A DNA stretch of 64,000 bases from Ptiloglossa arizonensis. Taxonomy: Eukaryota > Arthropoda > Insecta > Hymenoptera > Colletidae. A program made the translations under genes and the position numbers. The stretch lies in NCBI RefSeq assembly GCF_051014685.1, contig NW_027478717.1:496001-560000 (forward strand), given 5' to 3'. The stretch's first letter is position 1. Each line of letters begins with the position of its first letter. The notes beneath the pieces were generated by a model that searched no databases, was not told the DNA's origin, and saw only the letters and a program-made list of their open reading frames with translations. Positions 47,241-60,865 of this stretch are shown here, in pieces.

Positions 47241-49165
47241 GGGAAAAAATACACATACCTTTGTAATCGGGCGAGTTTCTACTTTCAGATGCAATAGGAA
47301 TTTTTGGGTTACGTCAATCCGTGCGCGAGATTTGGGAGTTTGAAGCGAAGAAATGGTTGAGAAGACAATAAATTTTTCGCACTTCTGCTGCTCCAATCGC
47401 GTAACCAGTATGGCCTAAGGGAAAAATACACGTACCGTTGTAATCGGGCGAGTTTCTACTTTCAGATGCAATAGGAATTTTTGGGTTACGTCAATCCGTT
47501 CGCGAGATTTGGGAGTTTGAAGCTAAGAAATGGTTGAGAAGACAACAAATTTTTCGCAATTCTGCTGCTGCAAACGCTTAACCAGAATGGCCTATGGAAA
47601 AAATACACATACCGTTGTAATCGAGCGAGTTTCTACTTTCAGATGCAATAGGAATTTTTGGGTTAGGTCAATCCGTTCGCGAGATATGGGAGTTTGAAGC
47701 CAAGAAATGGTTGAGAAGGCAAAAAATTTTTCGCACTTCTGCTGCTCCAAACGCTTAACCAGAATGGCCTAGGGAAAAAAATACGCATATCGTTATAATC
47801 GGGCGAGTTTCTACTTTCAGACGCAGCAGGAATTTTTGGGTTTGGTCAATCCGTTCGCGAGATATGGGAGTTTGAAGCTAAGAAATGGTTGAGAAGACAA
47901 CAAATTTTTCGCAATTCTGCTGCTCCAAACGCTTAACCAGAATGGGCTAGGGAAAAAATACACGTACCGTTGTAATCGGGCGAGTTTCTACTTTCACACG
48001 CAACAGGAATTTTTGGGTTAGTTCAATCCGTCCGCCAGATATGGGAGTTTGAAACCAAGAAATGGTTGAGAAGACAAAAAATTTTTCGCAATTCTGCTGC
48101 TCCAAACGCTTAACCAGAATGGCCTGTGGAAAAAATACACATACCGTTGTAATCGGGCGAGTTTCTACTTTCAGATGCAACAGGAATTTTTGGGGTAGGT
48201 CAATCCGTTCGCGAGATATGGGAGTTTGAATCCAAGAAATGGTTGAGAAGGCAAAAAATTTTTCGCAATTCTGCTGCTCCAAACCCTTAACCAGAATTGC
48301 CTAGGGAAAAAATACACATACCGCTGTAATCGGGCGAGTTTCTACTTTCAGATGCAATAGGAATTTTTGGGTTGTGGTCAATCCGTTCGCGAGATATGGG
48401 AGTTTGAAGCCAAGAAATGGTTGAGAAGGCAAAAGATTTTTCGCAATTCTGTTGCTCCAAACGCTTAACCAGAATGGCTTAGGGAAAAAATACGCATATC
48501 GTTGTAATCGGGTGAGCTTCTACTTTCAGACGCAGCAGGAACTTCTGGGTTTGGTCAATCCGTTCGCGAGATATGGGAGTTTGAAGCCAAGAAATGGTTG
48601 AGAAGGCAAAAAATTTTTCGCAATTCTGCTGCTCCAAACGCTTAACCAGAATGGCCTAGGGAAAAAATACACATACCGTTGTAATCGGGCGAGTTTCTAC
48701 TTTCAGATGCAACAGGAATTTTTGGGTTAGTTCAATCCGTTCGCGAGATATGGGAGTTTGAAGCTAAGAAATGGTTAAGAAGGCAACAAATTTTTCGCAC
48801 TTCTGCTGCTCCAAACGCTTAACCAGAATGGCCTAGGGAGAAAATACACATACCGTTGTAATCGGGCGAGTTTCTACTTTCAGACGCAACAGGAATTTTT
48901 GGGTTAGGTCAATCCGTTCGCGAGATATGGGAGTTTGAAGCCAAGATATGGTTGAGAAGGCATACAATTTTTGGTAATTCTGCTGATCCAAACTCTTAAC
49001 CAGAATGCCCTAGGGAAAAAATATACATACCGCTGTAGTCGGGCGAGTTTATACTTTCAGATGCAATAGGAATTTTTGGGTTAGGTCCATCCGTTCGCTA
49101 GATATGGGAGTTTGAAGCCAAGAAATGGTTGAGAAGGCAAAAAATTTTTCGCACTTCTGCTGCTC
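47150..49165. repeat. 18-mer HOR, copy 1 (3,190-bp offset)
   Basis: About 2.0 kb matches 50340-52355. Markers: TACCTTTGTAATC, CCGTGCGCGAG, seven-A AAAAAAATACGC with CATATCGTTATAATC, CGTCCGCCAG, GGGGTAGGTC, GGGTTGTGGTC, TCTGTTGCTCC, GGTGAGCTTC and CCAAACTCTTAACC. The offset is 18 x 177 plus 4, explained by one-base-longer monomers. Confidence 0.87.
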
Positions 49166-49190
49166 CAATCGCGTAACCAGTATGGCCTAA
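49150..49190. other. One-monomer deletion junction in the 18/19-mer HOR
   Basis: CACTTCTGCTGCTCC is followed by AATCGCGTAACCAGTATGG, skipping the monomer that in the sister copy (52355-52531) begins AAACGC...GGCCTGTGG. The offset changes from 3,190 to 3,367 bp. Confidence 0.8.
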
Positions 49191-50339
49191 GGGAAAAATA
49201 CACGTACCGTTGTAATCGGGCGAGTTTCTACTTTCAGATGCAATAGGAATTTTTGGGTTACGTCAATCCGTTCGCGAGATTTGGGAGTTTGAAGCTAAGA
49301 AATGGTTGAGAAGACAACAAATTTTTCGCAATTCTGCTGCTGCAAACGCTTAACCAGAATGGCCTATGGAAAAAATACACATACCGTAGTAATCGAGCGA
49401 GTTTCTACTTTCAGATGCAATAGGAATTTTTGGGTTAGGTCAATCCGTTCGCGAGATATGGGAGTTTGAAGCCAAGAAATGGTTGAGAAGGCAAAAAATT
49501 TTTCGCACTTCTGCTGCTCCAAACGCTTAACCAGAATGGCCTAGGGAAAAAAATACGCATATCGTTATAATCGGGCGAGTTTCTACTTTCAGACGCAGCA
49601 GGAATTTTTGGGTTTGGTCAATCCGTTCGCGAGATATGGGAGTTTGAAGCTAAGAAATGGTTGAGAAGACAACAAATTTTTCGCAATTCTGCTGCTCCAA
49701 ACGCTTAACCAGAATGGGCTAGGGAAAAAATACACGTACCGTTGTAATCGGGCGAGTTTCTACTTTAACACGCAACAGGAATTTTTGGGTTAGGTCAATC
49801 CGTCCGCCAGATATGGGAGTTTGAAACCAAGAAATGGTTGAGAAGACAAAAAATTTTTCGCAATTCTGCTGCTCCAAACGCTTAACCAGAATGGCCTATG
49901 GAAAAAATACACATACCCTTGTAATCGGGCGAGTTTGTACTTTCAGATGCAACAGGAATTTTTGGGTTAGGTCAATCCGTTCGCGAGATATGGGAGTTTG
50001 AATCCAAGAAATGGTTGAGAAGGCAAAAAATTTTTCGCAATTCTGCTGCTCCAAACCCTTAACCAGAATTGCCTAGGGAAAAAATACACATACCGCTGTA
50101 ATCGGGCGAGTTTCTACTTTCAGATGCAATAGGAATTTTTGGGTTGTGGTCAATCCGTTCGCGAGATATGGGAGTTTGAAGCCAAGAAATGGTTGAGAAG
50201 GCAAAAGATTTTTCGCAATTCTGTTGCTCCAAACGCTTAACCAGAATGGCTTAGGGAAAAAATACGCATATCGTTGTAATCGGGTGAGTTTCTACTTTCA
50301 GACGCAGCAGGAACTTCTGGGTTTGGTCAATCCGTTCGC
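49166..50339. repeat. 19-monomer-offset stretch linking the 18-mer units
   Basis: From ~49170 to 49785 the match is to 52537-53152 at +3,367 bp, one monomer more than in the preceding block. The rare CCGTAGTAATC (49384 and 52751) and CTACTTTAACACGC (49760 and 53127) tie the two together. Near 49914 ACATACCCTTGTAATC with GAGTTTGTAC recurs at 60718. Confidence 0.82.
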
Positions 50340-53150
50340 GAGATATGGGAGTTTGAAGCCAAGAAATGGTTGAGAAGGCAAAAAATTTTTCGCACTTCTG
50401 CTGCTCCAAACGCTTAACCAGAATGGCCTGTGGAAAAAATACACATACCTTTGTAATCGGGCGAGTTTCTACTTTCAGATGCAATAGGAATTTTTGGGTT
50501 ACGTCAATCCGTGCGCGAGATTTGGGAGTTTGAAGCGAAGAAATGGTTGAGAAGACAATAAATTTTTCGCACTTCTGCTGCTCCAATCGCGTAACCAGTA
50601 TGGCCTAAGGGAAAAATACACGTACCGTTGTAATCGGGCGAGTTTCTACTTTCAGATGCAATAGGAATTTTTGGGTTACGTCAATCCGTTCGCGAGATTT
50701 GGGAGTTTGAAGCTAAGAAATGGTTGAGAAGACAACAAATTTTTCGCAATTCTGCTGCTGCAAACGCTTAACCAGAATGGCCTATGGAAAAAATACACAT
50801 ACCGTTGTAATCGAGCGAGTTTCTACTTTCAGATGCAATAGGAATTTTTGGGTTAGGTCAATCCGTTCGCGAGATATGGGAGTTTGAAGCCAAGAAATGG
50901 TTGAGAAGGCAAAAAATTTTTCGCACTTCTGCTGCTCCAAACGCTTAACCAGAATGGCCTAGGGAAAAAAATACGCATATCGTTATAATCGGGCGAGTTT
51001 CTACTTTCAGACGCAGCAGGAATTTTTGGGTTTGGTCAATCCGTTCGCGAGATATGGGAGTTTGAAGCTAAGAAATGGTTGAGAAGACAACAAATTTTTC
51101 GCAATTCTGCTGCTCCAAACGCTTAACCAGAATGGGCTAGGGAAAAAATACACGTACCGTTGTAATCGGGCGAGTTTCTACTTTCACACGCAACAGGAAT
51201 TTTTGGGTTAGTTCAATCCGTCCGCCAGATATGGGAGTTTGAAACCAAGAAATGGTTGAGAAGACAAAAAATTTTTCGCAATTCTGCTGCTCCAAACGCT
51301 TAACCAGAATGGCCTGTGGAAAAAATACACATACCGTTGTAATCGGGCGAGTTTCTACTTTCAGATGCAACAGGAATTTTTGGGGTAGGTCAATCCGTTC
51401 GCGAGATATGGGAGTTTGAATCCAAGAAATGGTTGAGAAGGCAAAAAATTTTTCGCAATTCTGCTGCTCCAAACCCTTAACCAGAATTGCCTAGGGAAAA
51501 AATACACATACCGCTGTAATCGGGCGAGTTTCTACTTTCAGATGCAATAGGAATTTTTGGGTTGTGGTCAATCCGTTCGCGAGATATGGGAGTTTGAAGC
51601 CAAGAAATGGTTGAGAAGGCAAAAGATTTTTCGCAATTCTGTTGCTCCAAACGCTTAACCAGAATGGCTTAGGGAAAAAATACGCATATCGTTGTAATCG
51701 GGTGAGCTTCTACTTTCAGACGCAGCAGGAACTTCTGGGTTTGGTCAATCCGTTCGCGAGATATGGGAGTTTGAAGCCAAGAAATGGTTGAGAAGGCAAA
51801 AAATTTTTCGCAATTCTGCTGCTCCAAACGCTTAACCAGAATGGCCTAGGGAAAAAATACACATACCGTTGTAATCGGGCGAGTTTCTACTTTCAGATGC
51901 AACAGGAATTTTTGGGTTAGTTCAATCCGTTCGCGAGATATGGGAGTTTGAAGCTAAGAAATGGTTAAGAAGGCAACAAATTTTTCGCACTTCTGCTGCT
52001 CCAAACGCTTAACCAGAATGGCCTAGGGAGAAAATACACATACCGTTGTAATCGGGCGAGTTTCTACTTTCAGACGCAACAGGAATTTTTGGGTTAGGTC
52101 AATCCGTTCGCGAGATATGGGAGTTTGAAGCCAAGATATGGTTGAGAAGGCATACAATTTTTGGTAATTCTGCTGATCCAAACTCTTAACCAGAATGCCC
52201 TAGGGAAAAAATATACATACCGCTGTAGTCGGGCGAGTTTATACTTTCAGATGCAATAGGAATTTTTGGGTTAGGTCCATCCGTTCGCTAGATATGGGAG
52301 TTTGAAGCCAAGAAATGGTTGAGAAGGCAAAAAATTTTTCGCACTTCTGCTGCTCCAAACGCTTAACCAGAATGGCCTGTGGAAAAAATACACATACCGT
52401 TGTAATCGGGCGAGTTTCTACTTTCAGATGCAATAGGAATTTTTGGGTTACGTCAATCCGTTCGCGAGATTTGGGAGTTTGAAGCGAAGAAATGGTTGAG
52501 AAGACAATAAATTTTTCGCACTTCTGCTGCTCCAATCGCGTAACCAGTATGGCCTAAGGGAAAAATACACGTACCGTTGTAATCGGGCGAGTTTCTACTT
52601 TCAGATGCAATAGGAATTTTTGGGTTACGTCAATCCGTTCGCGAGATTTGGGAGTTTGAAGCTAAGAAATGGTTGAGAAGACAACAAATTTTTCGCAATT
52701 CTGCTGCTGCAAACGCTTAACCAGAATGGCCTATGGAAAAAATACACATACCGTAGTAATCGAGCGAGTTTCTAGTTTCAGATGCAATAGGAATTTTTGG
52801 GTTAGGTCAATCCGTTCGCGAGATATGGGAGTTTGAAGCCAAGAAATGGTTGAGAAGGCAAAAAATTTTTCGCACTTCTGCTGCTCCAAACGCTTAACCA
52901 GAATGGCCTAGGGAAAAAAATACGCATATCGTTATAATCGGGCGAGTTTCTACTTTCAGACGCAGCAGGAATTTTTGGGTTTGGTCAATCCGTTCGCGAG
53001 ATATGGGAGTTTGAAGCTAAGAAATGGTTGAGAAGACAACAAATTTTTCGCAATTCTGCTGCTCCAAACGCTTAACCAGAATGGGCTAGGGAAAAAATAC
53101 ACGTACCGTTGTAATCGGGCGAGTTTCTACTTTAACACGCAACAGGAATT
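50340..53150. repeat. 18/19-mer HOR, copy 2; also source of the 7,439-bp duplication
   Basis: This is the second HOR copy. The larger segment ~49940-53150 recurs at 57379-60590 at a constant 7,439 bp (42 monomers), with the same HOR markers. Differences between those copies include CCGTAGTAATC versus CCGTTGTAATC (52751/60190) and TTTAACACGC versus TTTCACACGC (53131/60570). Confidence 0.87.
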
Positions 53151-53170
53151 TTTGGGTTGTGGTCAATCCG
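53128..53170. other. Two-monomer deletion junction
   Basis: The start of a CTACTTTAACACGC monomer is fused at GGGTT to GTGGTCAATCCGTTCGCG. At 49760-50150 these markers are two monomers apart. The offset falls by about 353 bp. Confidence 0.8.
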
Positions 53171-55019
53171 TTCGCGAGATATGGGAGTTTGAAGCCAAGA
53201 AATGGTTGAGAAGGCAAAAGATTTTTCGCAATTCTGTTGCTCCAAACGCTTAACCAGAATGGCTTAGGGAAAAAATACGCATATCGTTGTAATCGGGTGA
53301 GTTTCTACTTTCAGACGCAGCAGGAACTTCTGGGTTTGGTCAATCCGTTCGCGAGATATGGGAGTTTGAAGCCAAGAAATGGTTGAGAAGGCAAAAAATT
53401 TTTCGCAATTCTGCTGCTCCAAACGCTTAACCAGAATGGCCTAGGGAAAAAATACACATACCGTTGTAATCGGGCGAGTTTCTACTTTCAGATGCAACAG
53501 GAATTTTTGGGTTAGTTCAATCCGTTCGCGAGATATGGGAGTTTGAAGCTAAGAAATGGTTAAGAAGGCAACAAATTTTTCGCACTTCTGCTGCTCCAAA
53601 CGCTTAACCAGAATGGCCTAGGGAGAAAATACACATACCGTTGTAATCGGGCGAGTTTCTACTTTCAGACGCAACAGGAATTTTTGGGTTAGGTCAATCC
53701 GTTCGCGAGATATGGGAGTTTGAAGCCAAGATATGGTTGAGAAGGCATACAATTTTTGGTAATTCTGCTGATCCAAACGCTTAACCAGAATGCCCTAGGG
53801 AAAAAATATACATACCGCTGTAGTCGGGCGAGTTTATACTTTCAGATGCAATAGGAATTTTTGGGTTAGGTCCATCCGTTCGCTAGATATGGCAGTTTGA
53901 AGCGAAGAAATGGTTGAGAAGGCAAAAAATTTTTCGCAATTCTGCTGCTCCAAACGCTTAACCAGAATTGCCTAGGGAAAAGATACACATACCGCTGTAA
54001 TCGGGCGAGTTTCTACTTTCAGATGCAATAGGAATTTTTTGGTTAGGTCAATCCGTTCGCGAGATATGGGAGTTTGAAGCCAAGAAATGGTTGAGAAGGT
54101 AAAACATTTTTTGCAATTCTGCTGCTCCAAACGCTTAACCAGAATGCCCTAGGGAAAAAATACGCATATCGTTGTAATCGGGCGAGTTTCTACTTTCAGA
54201 TGCAATAGGAATTTTTGGGTTACGTCAATCCGTTCGCGAGATTTGGGAGTTTGAAGCGAAGAAATGGTTGAGAAGACAATAAATTTTTCGCAATTCTGCT
54301 GCTCCAATCGCGTAACCAGTATGGCCTAAGGGAAAAATACACGTACCGTTGTAATCGGGCGAGTTTCTACTTTCAGATGCAATAGGAATTTTTGGGTTAC
54401 GTCAATCCGTTCGCGAGATTTGGGAGTTTGAAGCTAAGAAATGGTTGAGAAGACAACAAATTTTTCGCAATTCTGCTGCACCAAACGCTTAACCAGAATG
54501 GCCTAGGGAGAAAATACACATACCGCTGTAATCGGGCGATTTTCTACTTTCAGATGCAATAGGAATTTTTGGATTAGGTCAATCCGTTCGCGAGATATGG
54601 GACTTTGGAGCCAAGAAATGGTTGAGACGGCAAAAAATTTTTGCAATTCCGCTGCTCCAAACGCTTAACCAGAATGGCCTAGGGAAAAAATACACATACC
54701 GTTGTAATCGGGCGAGTTTCTACTTTCAGACGCAATAGGAATTTTTGGGTTAGGTCAATCCGTCCGCGAGATATGGGAGTTTGAAGACAAGAAATGTTTG
54801 AGAAGGCAAAAAATTTTTCGCAATTCTGCTGCTGCAAACGCTTAACCAGAATGGCCTATGGAAAAAATACACATACCGTTGTAATCGAGCGAGTTTCTAC
54901 TTTCAGATGCAATAGGAATTTTTGGGTTAGGTCAATCCGTTCGCGATATATGGGAGTTTGAAGCCAAGAAATGGTTGAGAAGGCAAAAAATTTTTCGCAA
55001 TTCTGCTGCTCCAAACGCT
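53151..55019. repeat. Mosaic monomers after the second 18/19-mer copy
   Basis: The region starts with a hybrid monomer (see 53128-53170). It continues through the GTTGTGGTC to CATACAATTTTTGG run of the 18-mer, then joins at ~53966 a block copied from (or to) 45110-45600, and at ~54400 the 46250-47240 block. Confidence 0.8.
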
Positions 55020-58000
55020 TAACCAGAATTGCCTAGGGAAAAAATACACATACCGCTGTAATCGGGCGAGTTTCTACTTTCAGATGCAATAGGAATTTTT
55101 GGGTTAGGTCAATCCGTCCGCGAGATATGGGAGTTTGAAGACAAGAAATGTTTGAGAAGGCAAAAAATTTTTCGCAATTCTGCTGCTGCAAACGCTTAAC
55201 CAGAATGGCCTATGGAAAAAATACACATACCGTTGTAATCGAGCGAGTTTCTACTTTCAGATGCAATAGGAATTTTTGGGTTAGGTCAATCCGTTCGCGA
55301 GATATGGGAGTTTGAAGCCAAGAAATGGTTGAGAAGGCAAAAAATTTTTCGCACTTCTGCTGCTCCAAACGCTTAACCAGAATGGCCTGTGGAAAAAATA
55401 CTCGTACCGTTGTAATCGGGCGAGTTTCTACTTTCAGATGCAATAGGAATTTTTGGGTTACGTCAATCCGTTCGCGAGATTTGGGAGTTTGAAGCTAAGA
55501 AATGGTTGAGAAGACAACAAATTTTTCGCAATTCTGCTGCACCAAACGCTTAACCAGAATGGCCTAGGGAGAAAATACACATACCGCTGTAATCGGGCGA
55601 GTTTCTACTTTCAGATGCAATAGGAATTTTTGGATTAGGTCAATCCGTTCGCGAGATATGGGACTTTGGAGCCAAGAAATGGTTGAGACGGCAAAAAATT
55701 TTTGCAATTCCGCTGCTCCAAACGCTTAACCAGAATGGCCTAGGGAAAAAATACACATATCGTTGTAATCGGGCGAGTTTCTACTTTCAGACGCAATAGG
55801 AATTTTTGGGTTAGGTCAATCCGTCCGCGAGATATGGGAGTTTGAAGACAAGAAATGTTTGACAAGGCAAAAAATTTTTCGCAATTCTGCTGCTGCAAAC
55901 GCTTAACCAGAATGGCCTATGGAAAAAATACACATACCGTTGTAATCGAGCGAGTTTCTACTTTCAGATGCAATAGGAATTTTTGGGTTAGGTCAATCCG
56001 TTCGCGATATATGGGAGTTTGAAGCCAAGAAATGGTTGAGAAGGCAAAAAATTTTTCGCAATTCTGCTGCTCCAAACGCTTAACCAGAATTGCCTAGGGA
56101 AAAAATACACATACCGCTGTAATCGGGCGAGTTTCTACTTTCAGATGCAATAGGAATTTTTGGGTTAGGTCAATCCGTCCGCGAGATATGGGAGTTTGAA
56201 GACAAGAAATGTTTGAGAAGGCAAAAAATTTTTCGCAATTCTGCTGCTGCAAACGCTTAACCAGAATGGCCTATGGAAAAAATACACATACCGTTGTAAT
56301 CGAGCGAGTTTCTACTTTCAGATGCAATAGGAATTTTTGGGTTAGGTCAATCCGTTCGCGAGATATGGGAGTTTGAAGCCAAGAAATGGTTGAGAAGGCA
56401 AAAAATTTTTCGCACTTCTGCTGCTCCAAACGCTTAACCAGAATGGCCTGTGGAAAAAATACACATACCGTTGTAATCGGGCGAGTTTCTACTTTCAGAT
56501 GCAATAGGAATTTTGTGGGTTACGTCAATCCGTGCGCGAGATTTGGGAGTTTGAAGCGAAGAAATGGTTGAGAAGACAATAAATTTTTCGCACTTCTGCT
56601 GCTCCAATCGCGTAACCAGTATGGCCTAAGGGAAAAATACACGTACCGTTGTAATCGGGCGAGTTTCTACTTTCAGATGCAATAGGAATTTTTGGGTTAC
56701 GTCAATCCGTTCGCGAGATTTGGGAGTTTGAAGCTAAGAAGTGGTTGAGAAGACAACAAATTTTTCGCAATTCTGCTGCTGCAAACGCTTAACCAGAATG
56801 GCCTATGGAAAAAATACACATACCGTTGTAATCGAGCGAGTTTCTACTTTCAGATGCAATAGGAATTTTTGGGTTAGGTCAATCCGTTCGCGAGATATGG
56901 GAGTTTGAAGCCAAGAAATGGTTGAGAAGGCAAACAATTTTTCGCACTTCTGCTGCTCCAAACGCTTAACCAGAATGGCCTAGGGAAAAAAATACGCATA
57001 TCGTTATAATCGGGCGAGTTTCTACTTTCAGACGCAGCAGGAATTTTTGGGTTTGGTCAATCCGTTCGCGAGATATGGGAGTTTGAAGCTAAGAAATGGT
57101 TGAGAAGACAACAAATTTTTCGCAATTCTGCTGCTCCAAACGCTTAACCAGAATGGGCTAGGGAAAAAATACACGTACCGTTGTAATCGGGCGAGTTTCT
57201 ACTTTCACACGCAACAGGAATTTTTGGGTTAGGTCAATCCGTCCGCCAGATATGGGAGTTTGAAACCAAGAAATGGTTGAGAAGACAAAAAATTTTTCGC
57301 AATTCTGCTGCTCCAAACGCTTAACCAGAATGGCCTGTGGAAAAAATACGCATACCGTTGTAATCGGGCGAGTTTCTACTTTCAGATGCAACAGGAATTT
57401 TTGGGTTAGGTCAATCCGTTCGCGAGATATGGGAGTTTGAATCCAAGAAATGGTTGAGAAGGCAAAAAATTTTTCGCAATTCTGCTGCTCCAAACCCTTA
57501 ACCAGAATTGCCTAGGGAAAAAATACACATACCGCTGTAATCGGGCGAGTTTCTACTTTCAGATGCAATAGGAATTTTTGGGTTGTGGTCAATCCGTTCG
57601 CGAGATATGGGAGTTTGAAGCCAAGAAATGGTTGAGAAGGCAAAAGATTTTTCGCAATTCTGTTGCTCCAAACGCTTAACCAGAATGGCTTAGGGAAAAA
57701 ATACGCATATCGTTGTAATCGGGTGAGTTTCTACTTTCAGACGCAGCAGGAACTTCTTGGTTTGGTCAATCCGTTCGCGAGATATGGGAGTTTGAAGCCA
57801 AGAAATGGTTGAGAAGGCAAAAAATTTTTCGCACTTCTGCTGCTCCAAACGCTTAACCAGAATGGCCTGTGGAAAAAATACACATACCTTTGTAATCGGG
57901 CGAGTTTCTACTTTCAGATGCAATAGGAATTTTTGGGTTACGTCAATCCGTGCGCGAGATTTGGGAGTTTGAAGCGAAGAAATGGTTGAGAAGACAATAA

Positions 58001-60865
58001 ATTTTTCGCACTTCTGCTGCTCCAATCGCGTAACCAGTATGGCCTAAGGGAAAAATACACGTACCGTTGTAATCGGGCGAGTTTCTACTTTCAGATGCAA
58101 TAGGAATTTTTGGGTTACGTCAATCCGTTCGCGAGATTTGGGAGTTTGAAGCTAAGAAATGGTTGAGAAGACAACAAATTTTTCGCAATTCTGCTGCTGC
58201 AAACGCTTAACCAGAATGGCCTATGGAAAAAATACACATACCGTTGTAATCGAGCGAGTTTCTACTTTCAGATGCAATAGGAATTTTTGGGTTAGGTCAA
58301 TCCGTTCGCGAGATATGGGAGTTTGAAGCCAAGAAATGGTTGAGAAGGCAAAAAATTTTTCGCACTTCTGCTGCTCCAAACGCTTAACCAGAATGGCCTA
58401 GGGAAAAAAATACGCATATCGTTATAATCGGGCGAGTTTCTACTTTCAGACGCAGCAGGAATTTTTGGGTTTGGTCAATCCGTTCGCGAGATATGGGAGT
58501 TTGAAGCTAAGAAATGGTTGAGAAGACAACAAATTTTTCGCAATTCTGCTGCTCCAAACGCTTAACCAGAATGGGCTAGGGAAAAAATACACGTACCGTT
58601 GTAATCGGGCGAGTTTCTACTTTCACACGCAACAGGAATTTTTGGGTTAGGTCAATCCGTCCGCCAGATATGGGAGTTTGAAACCAAGAAATGGTTGAGA
58701 AGACAAAAAATTTTTCGCAATTCTGCTGCTCCAAACGCTTAACCAGAATGGCCTGTGGAAAAAATACACATACCGTTGTAATCGGGCGAGTTTCTACTTT
58801 CAGATGCAACAGGAATTTTTGGGGTAGGTCAATCCGTTCGCGAGATATGGGAGTTTGAATCCAAGAAATGGTTGAGAAGGCAAAAAATTTTTCGCAATTC
58901 TGCTGCTCCAAACCCTTAACCAGAATTGCCTAGGGAAAAAATACACATACCGCTGTAATCGGGCGAGTTTCTACTTTCAGATGCAATAGGAATTTTTGGG
59001 TTGTGGTCAATCCGTTCGCGAGATATGGGAGTTTGAAGCCAAGAAATGGTTGAGAAGGCAAAAGATTTTTCGCAATTCTGTTGCTCCAAACGCTTAACCA
59101 GAATGGCTTAGGGAAAAAATACGCATATCGTTGTAATCGGGTGAGCTTCTACTTTCAGACGCAGCAGGAACTTCTGGGTTTGGTCAATCCGTTCGCGAGA
59201 TATGGGAGTTTGAAGCCAAGAAATGGTTGAGAAGGCAAAAAATTTTTCGCAATTCTGCTGCTCCAAACGCTTAACCAGAATGGCCTAGGGAAAAAATACA
59301 CATACCGTTGTAATCGGGCGAGTTTCTACTTTCAGATGCAACAGGAATTTTTGGGTTAGTTCAATCCGTTCGCGAGATATGGGAGTTTGAAGCTAAGAAA
59401 TGGTTAAGAAGGCAACAAATTTTTCGCACTTCTGCTGCTCCAAACGCTTAACCAGAATGGCCTAGGGAGAAAATACACATACCGTTGTAATCGGGCGAGT
59501 TTCTACTTTCAGACGCAACAGGAATTTTTGGGTTAGGTCAATCCGTTCGCGAGATATGGGAGTTTGAAGCCAAGATATGGTTGAGAAGGCATACAATTTT
59601 TGGTAATTCTGCTGATCCAAACTCTTAACCAGAATGCCCTAGGGAAAAAATATACATACCGCTGTAGTCGGGCGAGTTTATACTTTCAGATGCAATAGGA
59701 ATTTTTGGGTTAGGTCCATCCGTTCGCTAGATATGGGAGTTTGAAGCCAAGAAATGGTTGAGAAGGCAAAAAATTTTTCGCACTTCTGCTGCTCCAAACG
59801 CTTAACCAGAATGGCCTGTGGAAAAAATACACATACCGTTGTAATCGGGCGAGTTTCTACTTTCAGATGCAATAGGAATTTTTGGGTTACGTCAATCCGT
59901 TCGCGAGATTTGGGAGTTTGAAGCGAAGAAATGGTTGAGAAGACAATAAATTTTTCGCACTTCTGCTGCTCCAATCGCGTAACCAGTATGGCCTAAGGGA
60001 AAAATACACGTACCGTTGTAATCGGGCGAGTTTCTACTTTCAGATGCAATAGGAATTTTTGGGTTACGTCAATCCGTTCGCGAGATTTGGGAGTTTGAAG
60101 CTAAGAAATGGTTGAGAAGACAACAAATTTTTCGCAATTCTGCTGCTGCAAACGCTTAACCAGAATGGCCTATGGAAAAAATACACATACCGTTGTAATC
60201 GAGCGAGTTTCTACTTTCAGATGCAATAGGAATTTTTGGGTTAGGTCAATCCGTTCGCGAGATATGGGAGTTTGAAGCCAAGAAATGGTTGAGAAGGCAA
60301 AAAATTTTTCGCACTTCTGCTGCTCCAAACGCTTAACCAGAATGGCCTAGGGAAAAAAATACGCATATCGTTATAATCGGGCGAGTTTCTACTTTCAGAC
60401 GCAGCAGGAATTTTTGGGTTTGGTCAATCCGTTCGCGAGATATGGGAGTTTGAAGCTAAGAAATGGTTGAGAAGACAACAAATTTTTCGCAATTCTGCTG
60501 CTCCAAACGCTTAACCAGAATGGGCTAGGGAAAAAATACACGTACCGTTGTAATCGGGCGAGTTTCTACTTTCACACGCAACAGGAATTTTTGGGTTAGG
60601 TCAATCCGTCCGCCAGATATGGGAGTTTGAAACCAAGAAATGGTTGAGAAGACAAAAAATTTTTCGCAATTCTGCTGCTCCAAACGCTTAACCAGAATGG
60701 CCTATGGAAAAAATACACATACCCTTGTAATCGGGTGAGTTTGTACTTTCAGATGCAACAGGAATTTTTGGGTTAGGTCAATCCGTTCGCGAGATATGGG
60801 AGTTTGAATCCAAGAAATGGTTGAGTAGGCAAAAAATTTTTCGCAATTCTGCTGCTCCAAACCCT
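55020..60865. repeat. 33-mer HOR (5,846 bp), copy 1
   Basis: This unit is followed directly by a second copy, so the offset equals the unit length. It contains a nested 6-mer repeat (55210-56270 and 56271 onward, 1,061 bp), the 111-residue-frame monomer pairs, and the copy of 49940-53150. Distinctive markers are AATACTCGTACCG (55400), ACATATCGTTG (55754), TTTGACAAGGC (55858), GGAATTTTGTGGG (56508) and GGAACTTCTTGG (57751). Confidence 0.92.

Noticed and set aside
47061..47396. Minus-strand reading frame of 111 residues (and similar 75-116-residue frames throughout)
   Set aside because: The frames are two-monomer read-throughs of the satellite with a 59-residue period. They end wherever the CTA stop or a 176/178-bp monomer occurs. 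There is no recognisable domain, no conserved start context beyond the repeat itself, and dozens of near-identical copies.
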